Source: a virus. From it: DNA of 25,292 nt. A program made the translations under genes and the position numbers. Position 1 is the first letter of the stretch; each line of letters begins with the position of its first letter. The stretch covers positions 1-25,292 of the IMG/VR virus record IMGVR_UViG_3300042914_003282; one strand, written 5' to 3'. Below, one piece after another: positions 16,278 to 24,143 of this stretch. The notes beneath the pieces are model-generated. The model saw nothing but the letters and a program-made list of their open reading frames with translations. It did no database searches and had not been told where the DNA came from.

Positions 16278-19200
16278 TTATGATTCCCTGTCAAGTGCAA
16301 TAATAGTAACATTATCCATGCTGCTATCTGGTAGCTGGTAGGAATCAATCAAGTGCATCAATTGCTCTACTGGAATGGAACCCCGTGGTTCTGATTTACG
16401 GGATTCATTTACTGCCATAATCGTTTCTGCAGGAATATCAAATGCAGTAACCATTACCTCTACTTCGTTATCCAGAGCGGTCGTTACATAAGCAATAACG
16501 TTCTGCCTTGCCTGCTCACTCAGTAAGCAAGCTACGAAATGTACCGTATCGCCAGGAAGTGCGCTCTGCAGCGTATCGGTTAGGGCTTCCAGTGATTCAA
16601 CCCTGCCAGAGTATTGATAGGTATTTTCGGTATCCTCTCCGAATACGTAATTATCCCTATCGATAACAATACCGTCCTGTAAGGCTGCCCAGGTAGATTT
16701 ACCTGCCCCCGGTAAGCCTACCACTAGGTTTAGTTTAGCTTTAGGCTTTACCGCTTGCCTTACCACTAAACCACCGCCTGAGGTAACATTAATGGGACCA
16801 GGGCCGATTCCCATTTCTGCATATTCATATACCCAGACACACTGGCAGAGGTTTCTTAGGCCACCGGAATTAGTAACCGACTTACATCTAGGGTTAGGTG
16901 GTGTCATTTGTCGGTATTTTTCGGTACCGTAATCCACTTCGGTACCGTCTGCCTTTGCACATACGATACAGGTAAGCCGGTCCATTACGGCAGAATATAC
17001 AGCCTTTTCAATTTTCGGCCCTTGCTCTGAGGCTGTAACCGCTCTGGTTTCGTTGACAGTGGTAGAGGCAGCTTGCTCTAGCAGGCCACTACCCGTGTTC
17101 CCTACTGAGAGCGTAGCAGCCGCTAGAACGCTCAATTTTGCCCCATTAGCCGCTTGCAGGGCAGCGCCCCTTAGCTGTTCATTAACCCTATCGTTGACAG
17201 CCCTAGAAGCCAGCATAGCGGCCGCCTCTACCTGAGAGGCAGAACCGGTGGTTTTGTCACTGGTAGCAACCCAAGTGTTACTACCTATCTGGGCTGCTAT
17301 TTCTTCCAGCATATCTGCATTACTGAATTCAGATAGGCTACGTAGAGAGGGCAGGATTGCTTGCCTGTATTGCTCTGTCCAGTCGATATTAAGGTTAGCA
17401 ATGCCTGCAACGTCCCTGTTATTGATATAGGGGGTTGCAGTATTCGTCCACTGGGTACGGTGTAGCTTTTGTTGCGCCTCTATTGCCTTAGTCATTTGTT
17501 CAACGGCAGAGGTTTTTTCTGTAGCGATACGGTCAAATGCTACCGACTGTTCTACTGGGGTAAGGTTTCGCCACGTCTTAAATACCCCTGTTCTGGTTTT
17601 GACTTCAAAAAGCTGCCTTGCTCTGGAAGTAGTAGTATTACAGCTACCACATTCGCAATCTGATTTATGCCTTCCGAATCCAGAAATGCCACGGGAAGTA
17701 TTACTATTTTCGTCGGCTGCATTCATTTGCTTAACTAGCTTAGCCGACCATGCCTGCCCCGCATCACCTCCCCATAATTGCCAAGCCTGCCAGCCCTTGC
17801 CCAGATTATTCCAGGTAGAACCCTGCTTATCGATTTCATGCCTATCAAAATAGGCTTTCATGCGTCTGGCAGTATCTGGGGAGATTTTCTTACCGTTCGA
17901 TAAATCCCTTGCTCTGGCAATGCCTACAGGCGTTCCGCCCCGCTGGCTAGGTGGTTTGCTAGCCCTTACCTCTAACCCCCTTGCTGCAGCCTCTCTGACA
18001 CCCTTAGGCGGGGTAAAATCAATATGTTCGTACTTGACTGCCCTTGTAGCTGGTTCCTCTAACTCAGGTTCAATATCACTAATAACTGGCTTTTCTGAAA
18101 GGGCAGTATCTAACCACTCTGCCATTTCCAGACCGCCGAAACAGTGGAATTCCTGCCACGAAGGTCCATGATCTTCCCAGTCTGGGGAATTAGTAACATT
18201 CCCAGAGCCTACAAAATACGCCTCTATCATGCGTAAATCCAGCTGGGATAGAGGTTCACCACCTGCTATTTTCTTTACCAGTACACTATCGGCAATAGAA
18301 GGCTGCCAGCGTTCATCTGTAGAGGCATTACGCTTCCTACGTAAACCGACCGCTGCATTACGCCTAGCCTCAGGCGGGGCAATTAAACCGGTAGATTCTG
18401 CCCTAGCCGTTTCATCTATATTTGTCTGGGTAGCATCAAATTCAGTATTACCAATACCCGCATCCATATCAGAAGGGGTTTCACCGTCTGCCACGGGGGC
18501 AGTTTGTGTATCGTCTAATTCCCCTTCCTTACCTCTACCATGCCAGATAACTTCTGCCTTTTCGGCAATTTCCACTAACTCTCTATCGGTATATTGCCCC
18601 GATTGAACCAGTGTACCAAATGAGGTTTGCAGGTTTAGTACCTCAGTACCAGAACGGGTAGCGAAACCAGTAACCCTAAGCGTAGGGTAAATAGGCAAGC
18701 CAGGGAAAAATAGGTCACAATAAACCCGAATCAGGTTAGACCATGCCCTTTCTATTTGTCTGGCAAATACCCCTAAACCCTTTAGCCACATCTGGCTTTT
18801 CACGTCCCCTAAATTATATGCGCCTGCACTCTCTGTACCCAGTCCAGAAATGGCATCACGAATAGCGCTACGCTTATATTTAGCGCACATATCAATAATG
18901 CCTTCCAGCCCCGTATTCATCTGCATTTGCAGTAATTCTACGTCTATTCCGTCGCCTAATTCCAGTACTGCGTCTGCCAGATTTGCGTATTTACTGAGGG
19001 CTGCAAATGCCGCACCACTAGCGGCCGCCGAATTAGGGGCAGCGCTATTACGACGCAATACGGGCACGCCTGGGCCGAACCTCTGCCAGTGTAGAATAGA
19101 AGCGCTGGTTACTTCCATCGATAGCAAATCCCATTGCCTAGCCGAGCGTACCAACGATAACCCTTCAAAATTATCCCCGTCTTTATCGATACTAAGTAGT

Positions 19201-20171
19201 ACTGTTTTCCTTATATCCAGAAATGGGGCTAATCCAGAACGGTAAATACTACCATTTGGGTTCGTTTGCTGGACGCCTACCAATTCCCCAGATAGTCCAT
19301 CAAATACCCACCTCATTACTGTATTCGGTAATCTGGGGGATAAACCAGTAATACGCTTACCGATAGGGGCATGGGGATTAATGGCGAATTCATAAAGGCC
19401 GAAACCATTAATAATGCCAGAGCGTAACATCTGCTCAAATGCATCATCAAAATCCACTGCCCCGAAATGCAAATCTACGTTAATTGCCTCTGCCACCATA
19501 TCCAGCAAATCGCGATTAACCCCCAGTAATTCGGCCTGCCTTTCCGTTAGGCTAGGTGCTTGCACTTCAATTGTAGCACCTGCCATTACGCTAACCAGAT
19601 TCGCTACGCCTTCCCTGATTACAGAATCAGAACGATAGGCAGCCATAAACTGCCCCTGGTCATAACTTAGACCTCTGCCCCGATAAGGGTAAAGGTCTGA
19701 GTTTAATTCTACCGCTGGGGTACCGCCTGCCCACGGGGTACCAGTAACCCCCGTTAATTGATTCCATTCAAATGGAATAGGCTGGATACCGTCTGAGGTA
19801 GAAACAGGGGAAACAGAGGCGCGGGTAAATAATTCCTTTTCTCTGGATTCCTGAGAAACGTGCCGACCGTCTGGACGGATTAGGTTTAGTACCGAATCGC
19901 TGGAATCCTTACGGTAAATGCTTTCCAGCAAATCCGTTCTGCCCAGTTGTTCTGCCACCTGCCTACGTGCCTTAATCAATTCATCGGCTGGGGTTTTCAC
20001 CTGGGCATTTCTACGTGCCTTATCGGCATTATAGGTAGCTGCCTTAGCGGTACGCCATACCTTCTGTAATTCAGTGGATACCTCATTAGGGTTTACCGGC
20101 CTGCCTAATGACTGTTCCAGAAAATCCAGAATTTCTCGACCTGCTACTAATGAAAAGGCACGATTCGACAT
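16278..20171 (-). CDS. Portal / MuF / P-loop kinase-like fusion protein
   Basis: This 1297-residue protein starts MSNRAFSLVAGREILDFLEQ. After a helical N-terminal extension (1-150), residues about 155-560 match DUF935-type portals (SDSVIREGVANLVSVMAGA, FEQMLRSGIINGFGLYEFAI, RWVFDGLSGELVGVQQ, NFEGLSLVRSARQWDLLS, RFGPGVPVLRR). At 640-691 and 763-815 lie two related modules (RMIEAYF...SWQEFHCFGG and RRMKAYFDRHE...WQAWQLWGGDAGQAW), the second preceded by PPKGVREAA...RARDLSNG. A CECGSC cluster is at 839-844. Residues about 868-1118 are MuF-like, with Cys1068-x2-Cys1071, Cys1096, Cys1109 and Cys1111. The last 150 residues carry a Walker A GLPGAGKST (1152-1160), IDRDNY (1170-1175) and a lid-like NESRKSEPRGSIP, as in AAA_33/polynucleotide-kinase folds. 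The usual Asp-x-Thr-Asn after the fourth strand is not visible. The portal docks terminase, and MuF is a minor head protein that can be ejected. Confidence 0.88.
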   Translation of the reverse strand: MSNRAFSLVAGREILDFLEQSLGRPVNPNEVSTELQKVWRTAKAATYNADKARRNAQVKTPADELIKARRQVAEQLGRTDLLESIYRKDSSDSVLNLIRPDGRHVSQESREKELFTRASVSPVSTSDGIQPIPFEWNQLTGVTGTPWAGGTPAVELNSDLYPYRGRGLSYDQGQFMAAYRSDSVIREGVANLVSVMAGATIEVQAPSLTERQAELLGVNRDLLDMVAEAINVDLHFGAVDFDDAFEQMLRSGIINGFGLYEFAINPHAPIGKRITGLSPRLPNTVMRWVFDGLSGELVGVQQTNPNGSIYRSGLAPFLDIRKTVLLSIDKDGDNFEGLSLVRSARQWDLLSMEVTSASILHWQRFGPGVPVLRRNSAAPNSAAASGAAFAALSKYANLADAVLELGDGIDVELLQMQMNTGLEGIIDMCAKYKRSAIRDAISGLGTESAGAYNLGDVKSQMWLKGLGVFARQIERAWSNLIRVYCDLFFPGLPIYPTLRVTGFATRSGTEVLNLQTSFGTLVQSGQYTDRELVEIAEKAEVIWHGRGKEGELDDTQTAPVADGETPSDMDAGIGNTEFDATQTNIDETARAESTGLIAPPEARRNAAVGLRRKRNASTDERWQPSIADSVLVKKIAGGEPLSQLDLRMIEAYFVGSGNVTNSPDWEDHGPSWQEFHCFGGLEMAEWLDTALSEKPVISDIEPELEEPATRAVKYEHIDFTPPKGVREAAARGLEVRASKPPSQRGGTPVGIARARDLSNGKKISPDTARRMKAYFDRHEIDKQGSTWNNLGKGWQAWQLWGGDAGQAWSAKLVKQMNAADENSNTSRGISGFGRHKSDCECGSCNTTTSRARQLFEVKTRTGVFKTWRNLTPVEQSVAFDRIATEKTSAVEQMTKAIEAQQKLHRTQWTNTATPYINNRDVAGIANLNIDWTEQYRQAILPSLRSLSEFSNADMLEEIAAQIGSNTWVATSDKTTGSASQVEAAAMLASRAVNDRVNEQLRGAALQAANGAKLSVLAAATLSVGNTGSGLLEQAASTTVNETRAVTASEQGPKIEKAVYSAVMDRLTCIVCAKADGTEVDYGTEKYRQMTPPNPRCKSVTNSGGLRNLCQCVWVYEYAEMGIGPGPINVTSGGGLVVRQAVKPKAKLNLVVGLPGAGKSTWAALQDGIVIDRDNYVFGEDTENTYQYSGRVESLEALTDTLQSALPGDTVHFVACLLSEQARQNVIAYVTTALDNEVEVMVTAFDIPAETIMAVNESRKSEPRGSIPVEQLMHLIDSYQLPDSSMDNVTIIALDRES

Positions 20172-20191
20172 TTTAGCACTCTGGGTTAGTT

Positions 20192-20211
20192 ATTCCGACA
20201 CTTGACGGAAT
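20192..20211 (-). other. Hairpin in the leader of the portal fusion gene
   Basis: In the 62-base gap between the large terminase and the portal fusion, arms ATTCCG and CGGAAT flank an 8-base loop. No T-run follows, so it is not a standard terminator. It lies about 20 bases before the start codon and its AGAGTG ribosome-binding site, and could influence translation or mRNA stability. Confidence 0.4.
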
Positions 20212-20233
20212 CGGGGTAAACCCTGCCAGATTA

Positions 20234-21883
20234 TTATCTGCGTTGCAATTGCTCTCTGCCCCGTCCGTTATTGCCTTCAATAGCCGAGCGGGTTTTCTGT
20301 ATATGGTCATAACTACTAATATTCTGACCATGTACTGCAACGGTGGTATAAGTACCAGAAACCGAATCTGCAAAGGCTAGTACTAATGCGTCTGCCCTAT
20401 CTGGGGAAGCTACTCCCCTGCGCCTGAGGGAGTCTTTACTTTCCACCTTAAGTAATCCCCGCTCATTAGTCTGTATTTTTGGCATACATAACTGGGAAAT
20501 TAACTTAGCGTCATTCGGAATACTGATACAATCGTCTAAATCAATCTGTTCCCCTTGCAGATACCGATACGAATTCCAGAAACGTAAACGCAAATTCCAC
20601 CATAACTCTGCCTTTAGGTTAGCGAATCTGGAACGTGCCTGCCTATCGGTTGCATCTGCATAGCAGGTGTTCGTAGCTGGCATACCAGTATTTACCCCGA
20701 CTGGGGCAAATCGTAAATCAGACCTGGAACCAAAGGCACCGGTTACGCCTGCCCCTACGCCTATGTTGTCAAAGCGTACAGCGCTCACATTTGCCCCTCT
20801 AGCGCGCTCTGCCACGATACCCGCACTAGCTACAGGGTCACGCCCTCGCCAAGCTTCTAGGGCTATTACAGACGGTCCCTTACGAATGACCAGAACCGAC
20901 TCATTATCCCCAGAGTCGGCTACGTCAAACCCTGCTACAATAGTGCTATTCTTACCCGTAGGGAATTCCAGACCGATAGCAGCCCTTATCCAGTCGTTAG
21001 GGATAATCACGTCATTAGCCCCGCCTGAGTAATCAATATCGACCTCTCTAGCGGTAATCATCGGGCCATTCATTCTGAGGTAATTATCTCGCCATTCTGG
21101 GGATTTTCTAGGGTCGTCCTGCCAGCTAATTCTAAAATGGGGGATATTGTCATCGTGTACCAGTTTATAGAATTCGGTATCTGGACCGGTAGCAGTAGAA
21201 GCAAATAGTACTGTTTTAGAGTTATCGGCTACTGCAGCCCTTACTTGCCCTGCCCTTGGCATAACCCCGAATTCATCCAGAAAATAAAACGATGAACGGC
21301 CGCCACGTCCCATTTCTGGACCTGCCTCCCCAGTAATACTGCTACGCATTTCTGGGTTAATCAGACGTGCATAATTACGGTGGGTTTTCATTTCAAACCC
21401 TACTGGCCTTAACCAGTCGGGTAGCATTCGGATAATGTATTCCAGCTTCCAGAATATTGATTTTGGGTCGTTTAGCTTATCCAGCAAATCTGCCTTACGG
21501 GAACCTATAGCGCCTGCCCAGCCTGGTACAGTTAACCAGCGCCATACGTAATAGGCTGCTACTAACCACGTAACCCCTACGTCACGCGATTTATCCACTA
21601 CCCCATTATCTGGGGTTTCCTCTAATACCTTTACCCAGTCCAGAAATTCGGCCTGCTTAGGCCAGAGAATTAGTGGTAAATCTTTTGGTGTGGTTCCTTT
21701 ATTTCTGGGGTCGTAGGTCCAGACGAAATCACTAACAAAAAGCTGCAACCCAGAACCGTGGTTTGCCAATGCCCTTTTAGTGATATTTCTGGAACGTTCA
21801 TCGGTAAGCTTACCAGCAAGGTAAACCCTTCTACGGATTTCACTACTAATTGCGCCTGCCCATTTTTGTTCGTTGTCATTCAT
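20234..21883 (-). CDS. terL: Terminase large subunit
   Basis: This 549-residue protein starts MNDNEQKWAGAISSEIRRRV. It packages DNA: the N-terminal ATPase drives translocation and the C-terminal nuclease cuts concatemers. The adenine/Q motif region is at 65-80 (LPLILWPKQAEFLDWV). The Walker A-like motif is KSRDVGVTW at 98-106, the variant form seen in many Mu-like and T4-like terminases. Walker B FYFLDE is at 199-204, followed by the coupling motif 'TVLFASTATGP'. The RNase H-like nuclease carries Asp320 (GFDVADSGD), Asp372 (RFDNIGVGAG) and Asp498 (DRADALVLAF). All key residues appear intact. The start overlaps the small-subunit stop by eight bases (ATGAATGA), indicating coupled translation. 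Confidence 0.95.
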   Translation of the reverse strand: MNDNEQKWAGAISSEIRRRVYLAGKLTDERSRNITKRALANHGSGLQLFVSDFVWTYDPRNKGTTPKDLPLILWPKQAEFLDWVKVLEETPDNGVVDKSRDVGVTWLVAAYYVWRWLTVPGWAGAIGSRKADLLDKLNDPKSIFWKLEYIIRMLPDWLRPVGFEMKTHRNYARLINPEMRSSITGEAGPEMGRGGRSSFYFLDEFGVMPRAGQVRAAVADNSKTVLFASTATGPDTEFYKLVHDDNIPHFRISWQDDPRKSPEWRDNYLRMNGPMITAREVDIDYSGGANDVIIPNDWIRAAIGLEFPTGKNSTIVAGFDVADSGDNESVLVIRKGPSVIALEAWRGRDPVASAGIVAERARGANVSAVRFDNIGVGAGVTGAFGSRSDLRFAPVGVNTGMPATNTCYADATDRQARSRFANLKAELWWNLRLRFWNSYRYLQGEQIDLDDCISIPNDAKLISQLCMPKIQTNERGLLKVESKDSLRRRGVASPDRADALVLAFADSVSGTYTTVAVHGQNISSYDHIQKTRSAIEGNNGRGREQLQRR

Positions 21884-22535
21884 CGTAATCCGGTAATTCG
21901 GTTATTTCAATTTCCGTACTGCTATTATCCCCAGAGGTAGAGGGGATTACGGATGAGGTTAAACGTCGATATTCAGAAACCAATTCGGAATCACTAAGGG
22001 CAGAGGCTTTATCTGCTAACTGTAGGTATTCAGATTTACCACCATTCACTAGCGTTACCTGGGCACGCTGCTCTGGCATATCCGCATATTCCTCTCTCAG
22101 GTTACGGTTTACCACGTCGATAAGCCTAGCCATTTCCCCAGCGCTGGCTTTATCGAAATCGAACCTCTGTAGGGTTTCACCTATGCGCCGCTGGGCAGTG
22201 ATTAGAACCGCCCTACGTAGCTTCCTGGCCTTAAGGCGTTCGTCTGTTTCGGCCTGCCAGCTAAGGCGCTCTATATGCGTATCAAACGCCTGGGCACGTT
22301 CCTTCCAGTTATGAACGGCTGCTAACTGGTAGAACCAGCTACCCGCACTCCCTACGTCAACCTTACCGGTATAACGTCGAAAGGCTACCACGATGTTACG
22401 TTCTACTGCAGCAAGGTCACGATAAACGCAGAAGGCAGCATACTGCTTTTCTGTTTCACCATCGAGGCGTTCCCATAAATAAGCCCCCTCTTTTAGCCTT
22501 CCTGCCTGTATTGAGTATTCAAGTTTTTTTGCCAT
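21876..22535 (-). CDS. terS: Terminase small subunit
   Basis: This 219-residue protein starts MAKKLEYSIQAGRLKEGAYL. 'YLWERLDGETEKQYAAFCVYRDLAAVERNIVVAFRRYTG' followed by 'VGSAGSWFYQLAAVHNWKERAQAFD' is the helix-turn-helix pattern of a class of small terminases that read 'WE.L.GES.KAYaAF..Yrdlg..RSl..va'. It continues with a long helix (about 95-145) likely for oligomerisation, and an acidic Ser-rich tail (ITELPDYDE) that may contact the large subunit. It lies directly upstream of terL. No ribosome-binding site is visible before the ATG (the preceding bases are pyrimidine-rich), so initiation may be inefficient or depend on the A-rich start of the coding region. Confidence 0.85.
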   Translation of the reverse strand: MAKKLEYSIQAGRLKEGAYLWERLDGETEKQYAAFCVYRDLAAVERNIVVAFRRYTGKVDVGSAGSWFYQLAAVHNWKERAQAFDTHIERLSWQAETDERLKARKLRRAVLITAQRRIGETLQRFDFDKASAGEMARLIDVVNRNLREEYADMPEQRAQVTLVNGGKSEYLQLADKASALSDSELVSEYRRLTSSVIPSTSGDNSSTEIEITELPDYDE

Positions 22536-22707
22536 AGGTATTGTAAAAGCCCAAAAAAAAGGGTATGGGGGGGTCGTGTTCCAGTAAGGGGGGGACCAAG
22601 CAGGGGTACTAAATCAAGTAAGTAGTAGAGGTTAACTTAGTTGATTAAGTAAATAACGCGTGCGCGCGCGAGGCTTAATTGTACTAAAGTGGAATAAGGG
22701 GTGGTAA
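22536..22707 (-). other. Non-coding stretch before terS with G7 tracts and alternating CG: candidate packaging or control site
   Basis: These 172 bases contain, on the plus strand, an A8 run between CCC and GGG (22550-22563), two G7 tracts at 22567-22573 and 22588-22594 whose starts are 21 bases apart, AATCAA/TTGATT arms (22612-22617 and 22641-22646), an ACTTA/TAAGT pair (22635-22650) and a 15-base alternating purine-pyrimidine stretch of mostly CG (22656-22670). I find no good promoter or open frame. Position next to terS is where cos or pac sites often lie. That function is inferred from position only. Confidence 0.45.
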
Positions 22708-23922
22708 TTAGGGTTTTGTGGTTTGCGTAGTGGTATTTACAGATTCGGCTAAATCATCGAAAGTAACCCCGTCCTCTCTAATAGCCTTATTACCGGTAAG
22801 GGTTTGCCAGCGCCTAATAACTAGGTCGCAGTAAATAGGACTAATTTCTATACCGTAGCAAATTCTACCTAATTGCTCTGCCGCAATGAGAGTAGTACCA
22901 GAACCTAGGAATGGGTCTAAAATGACGCCTTCTGTCATTTCAATGCACCATGCCATAACGGCAGCTGGTTTCTGCGTAGGGTGATTAAACCTTTCCTCTC
23001 TACCTGCTATGGCAAACCCGTTCCATAAATGGCGCTTTATTCGGACTGCCTTATCCAGATTTGTCCAGGCTAATTCACAATCTGCGAAATCGGTAGTGCC
23101 GTTTTCTTTATCCCAGACTAGCCAGCAACGGGAAGGCGGTAAATCGAAGTAATTACCTCCGAAAATAATCGATTGCCTGTAGGCTGTGAGTTTATCGATA
23201 AAATCCTTAGGCGGTAGCTTATCCCAGTCTGTTTCTGCATAATGCTTTTTAGGGGCTAATCCGTTTTTGGACTGAATTCCTCCGCTTTTATGCATAACCT
23301 TATCAACCCCTATTCCATAAGGTGGGTCGGTTACACAAACATCGATATTTTCCCCGCATGCAATTCTGGCAATAGTATCTGTATTGGTACAGTCGCCACA
23401 TAATACCTTATGCGCGCCTAAATGCCAGATTTCGCCACTGGAAGTAATGGCTACCGATTCAACCTCTGGGGTTTCATCTTCGATAATATCGGACTGGTTA
23501 TCGAATAGGTCGCCTTCCTGATTAATAATCCGGTCGATTTCCTCTGAGTCGAACCCCAGTGATTCCAGATTGAAACCATCGATATTCAATTCAGTCAATT
23601 CCAGGGCTAGCATCGATTCATCCCAGCCGGAATTAAGGGCAATACGGTTATCTGCCAGAATATAAGCACGCCTCTGGGTTTCCGATAAATGGCTTAGCCT
23701 AAGGCAAGGTACCTCTGCCAAGCCTAATACCCTTGCTGCCATTACTCGACCATGCCCAGCAATAATGCCATTATCGGAATCAATTAGGACAGGGTTAGTA
23801 AACCCGAATTCCTTTATGCTCCCTGCTATCTGGGAAACCTGTTCGTCGGAGTGTGTTCTAGCATTACGTGCATAGGGGATTAGCTTATCGGTACGGATTA
23901 TTTCTATTTTAGGGGATACCAT
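22708..23922 (-). CDS. ParB-domain / DNA methyltransferase (beta-class N4/N6)
   Basis: I prefer the ATG at 23922 (MVSPKIEIIRTDKLIPYARN, 404 residues), preceded by GGAAAGG, over a GTG two codons earlier. The N-terminal domain (1-110) is ParB-like: 'IPYARNARTHSDEQVSQIAGSIKEFGFTNPVLID' and GHGRVMAARVLGL with the GHGR motif at 56-59. The second domain is a beta-class methyltransferase: catalytic TDPPYGIG (DPPY at 199-202, motif IV), HPTQKP (314-319) and the SAM-binding LDPFLGSGTT (335-344, motif I), in the order IV then I. It transfers methyl from S-adenosylmethionine to adenine or cytosine amino groups. No restriction nuclease is next to it, so it is probably a solitary phage methyltransferase protecting DNA or acting in gene control. 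Its target cannot be read from the sequence. Confidence 0.92.
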   Translation of the reverse strand: MVSPKIEIIRTDKLIPYARNARTHSDEQVSQIAGSIKEFGFTNPVLIDSDNGIIAGHGRVMAARVLGLAEVPCLRLSHLSETQRRAYILADNRIALNSGWDESMLALELTELNIDGFNLESLGFDSEEIDRIINQEGDLFDNQSDIIEDETPEVESVAITSSGEIWHLGAHKVLCGDCTNTDTIARIACGENIDVCVTDPPYGIGVDKVMHKSGGIQSKNGLAPKKHYAETDWDKLPPKDFIDKLTAYRQSIIFGGNYFDLPPSRCWLVWDKENGTTDFADCELAWTNLDKAVRIKRHLWNGFAIAGREERFNHPTQKPAAVMAWCIEMTEGVILDPFLGSGTTLIAAEQLGRICYGIEISPIYCDLVIRRWQTLTGNKAIREDGVTFDDLAESVNTTTQTTKP

Positions 23923-23935
23923 TACCACCTTTCCA

Positions 23936-23979
23936 CGGTAATCTACCGGTGAAATACCGGTAATGCAGATAGATTACCG
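23936..23979 (-). promoter_or_regulatory. Strong hairpin/operator-like element just upstream of the methyltransferase gene
   Basis: Perfect 10-base arms CGGTAATCTA (23936-23945) and TAGATTACCG (23970-23979) enclose two copies of the palindrome ACCGGT (23945-23950 and 23956-23961, 11 bases apart, one helical turn). In RNA this can form a long imperfect hairpin ending about six bases before the ribosome-binding site. As DNA the phased palindromes look like a repressor site. Either would allow control of the methyltransferase. It lies downstream of promoter P2. Confidence 0.6.
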
Positions 23980-23997
23980 GAAACCTTGCCCCGCGCA

Positions 23998-24026
23998 AGT
24001 GTAAATACAGGGACCAAAAACGTCAA
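23998..24026 (-). promoter_or_regulatory. Sigma70-like promoter P2
   Basis: On the minus strand a -35 TTGACG (24026-24021) is followed by a 17-base spacer and a -10 TACACT (24003-23998). The -35 matches the consensus at five of six positions and the -10 at four of six, with ideal spacing. The transcript would start near 23991 and carry the 23936-23979 hairpin in its leader, then the methyltransferase, terminase and structural genes. Confidence 0.6.
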
Positions 24027-24058
24027 ACGCTACCGATAGGGAGAAATACCGGTAGCGT
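24027..24058 (-). other. Nine-base-pair hairpin between P1 and P2
   Basis: Perfect arms ACGCTACCG and CGGTAGCGT flank a 14-base loop. On the minus strand it is followed by TTTGACGTTTTT, which includes the -35 of P2. It may be a weak terminator or attenuator for transcripts from P1, or a protein-binding site. It shares the 12-base word GAAATACCGGTA (24043-24054) with the methyltransferase-proximal element (23951-23962). Confidence 0.5.
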
Positions 24059-24090
24059 CTGGGGTTACCAACGGACGGACGAAGTACGCA

Positions 24091-24143
24091 GGTAAGGCTA
24101 AGGTAGCACGCCTGCCCCCTCTGTCAAGCCTAGGGTAGCACGC
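24091..24143 (-). repeat. Tandem 21-base direct repeat, 32 bases apart, overlapping promoter P1
   Basis: Plus positions 24091-24111 and 24123-24143 are identical at 17 of 21 positions and share on the minus strand the core GCGTGCTACCYTAGSCTT. The 32-base period is three helical turns, so a protein could bind both copies on the same face of the DNA. One copy contains the -10 of P1 and the other its -35. Confidence 0.65.
24100..24127 (-). promoter_or_regulatory. Sigma70-like promoter P1 with extended -10
   Basis: On the minus strand a perfect -35 TTGACA (24127-24122) is followed by a 16-base spacer and TACCTT (24105-24100), which is weak as a -10 but is preceded by TGC, an extended -10 element. 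The start point would be near 24093, upstream of the two hairpins. The promoter lies within the tandem repeat, so it is probably regulated. Confidence 0.5.

Noticed and set aside
22550-22563. CCC-A8-GGG as a rho-independent terminator
   Set aside because: The stem has only three pairs and no T-run after it in either direction.
22708-23922. Assigning GATC specificity to the methyltransferase
   Set aside because: Beta-class motifs do not give the target sequence, and GATC avoidance can arise without a phage GATC methyltransferase.
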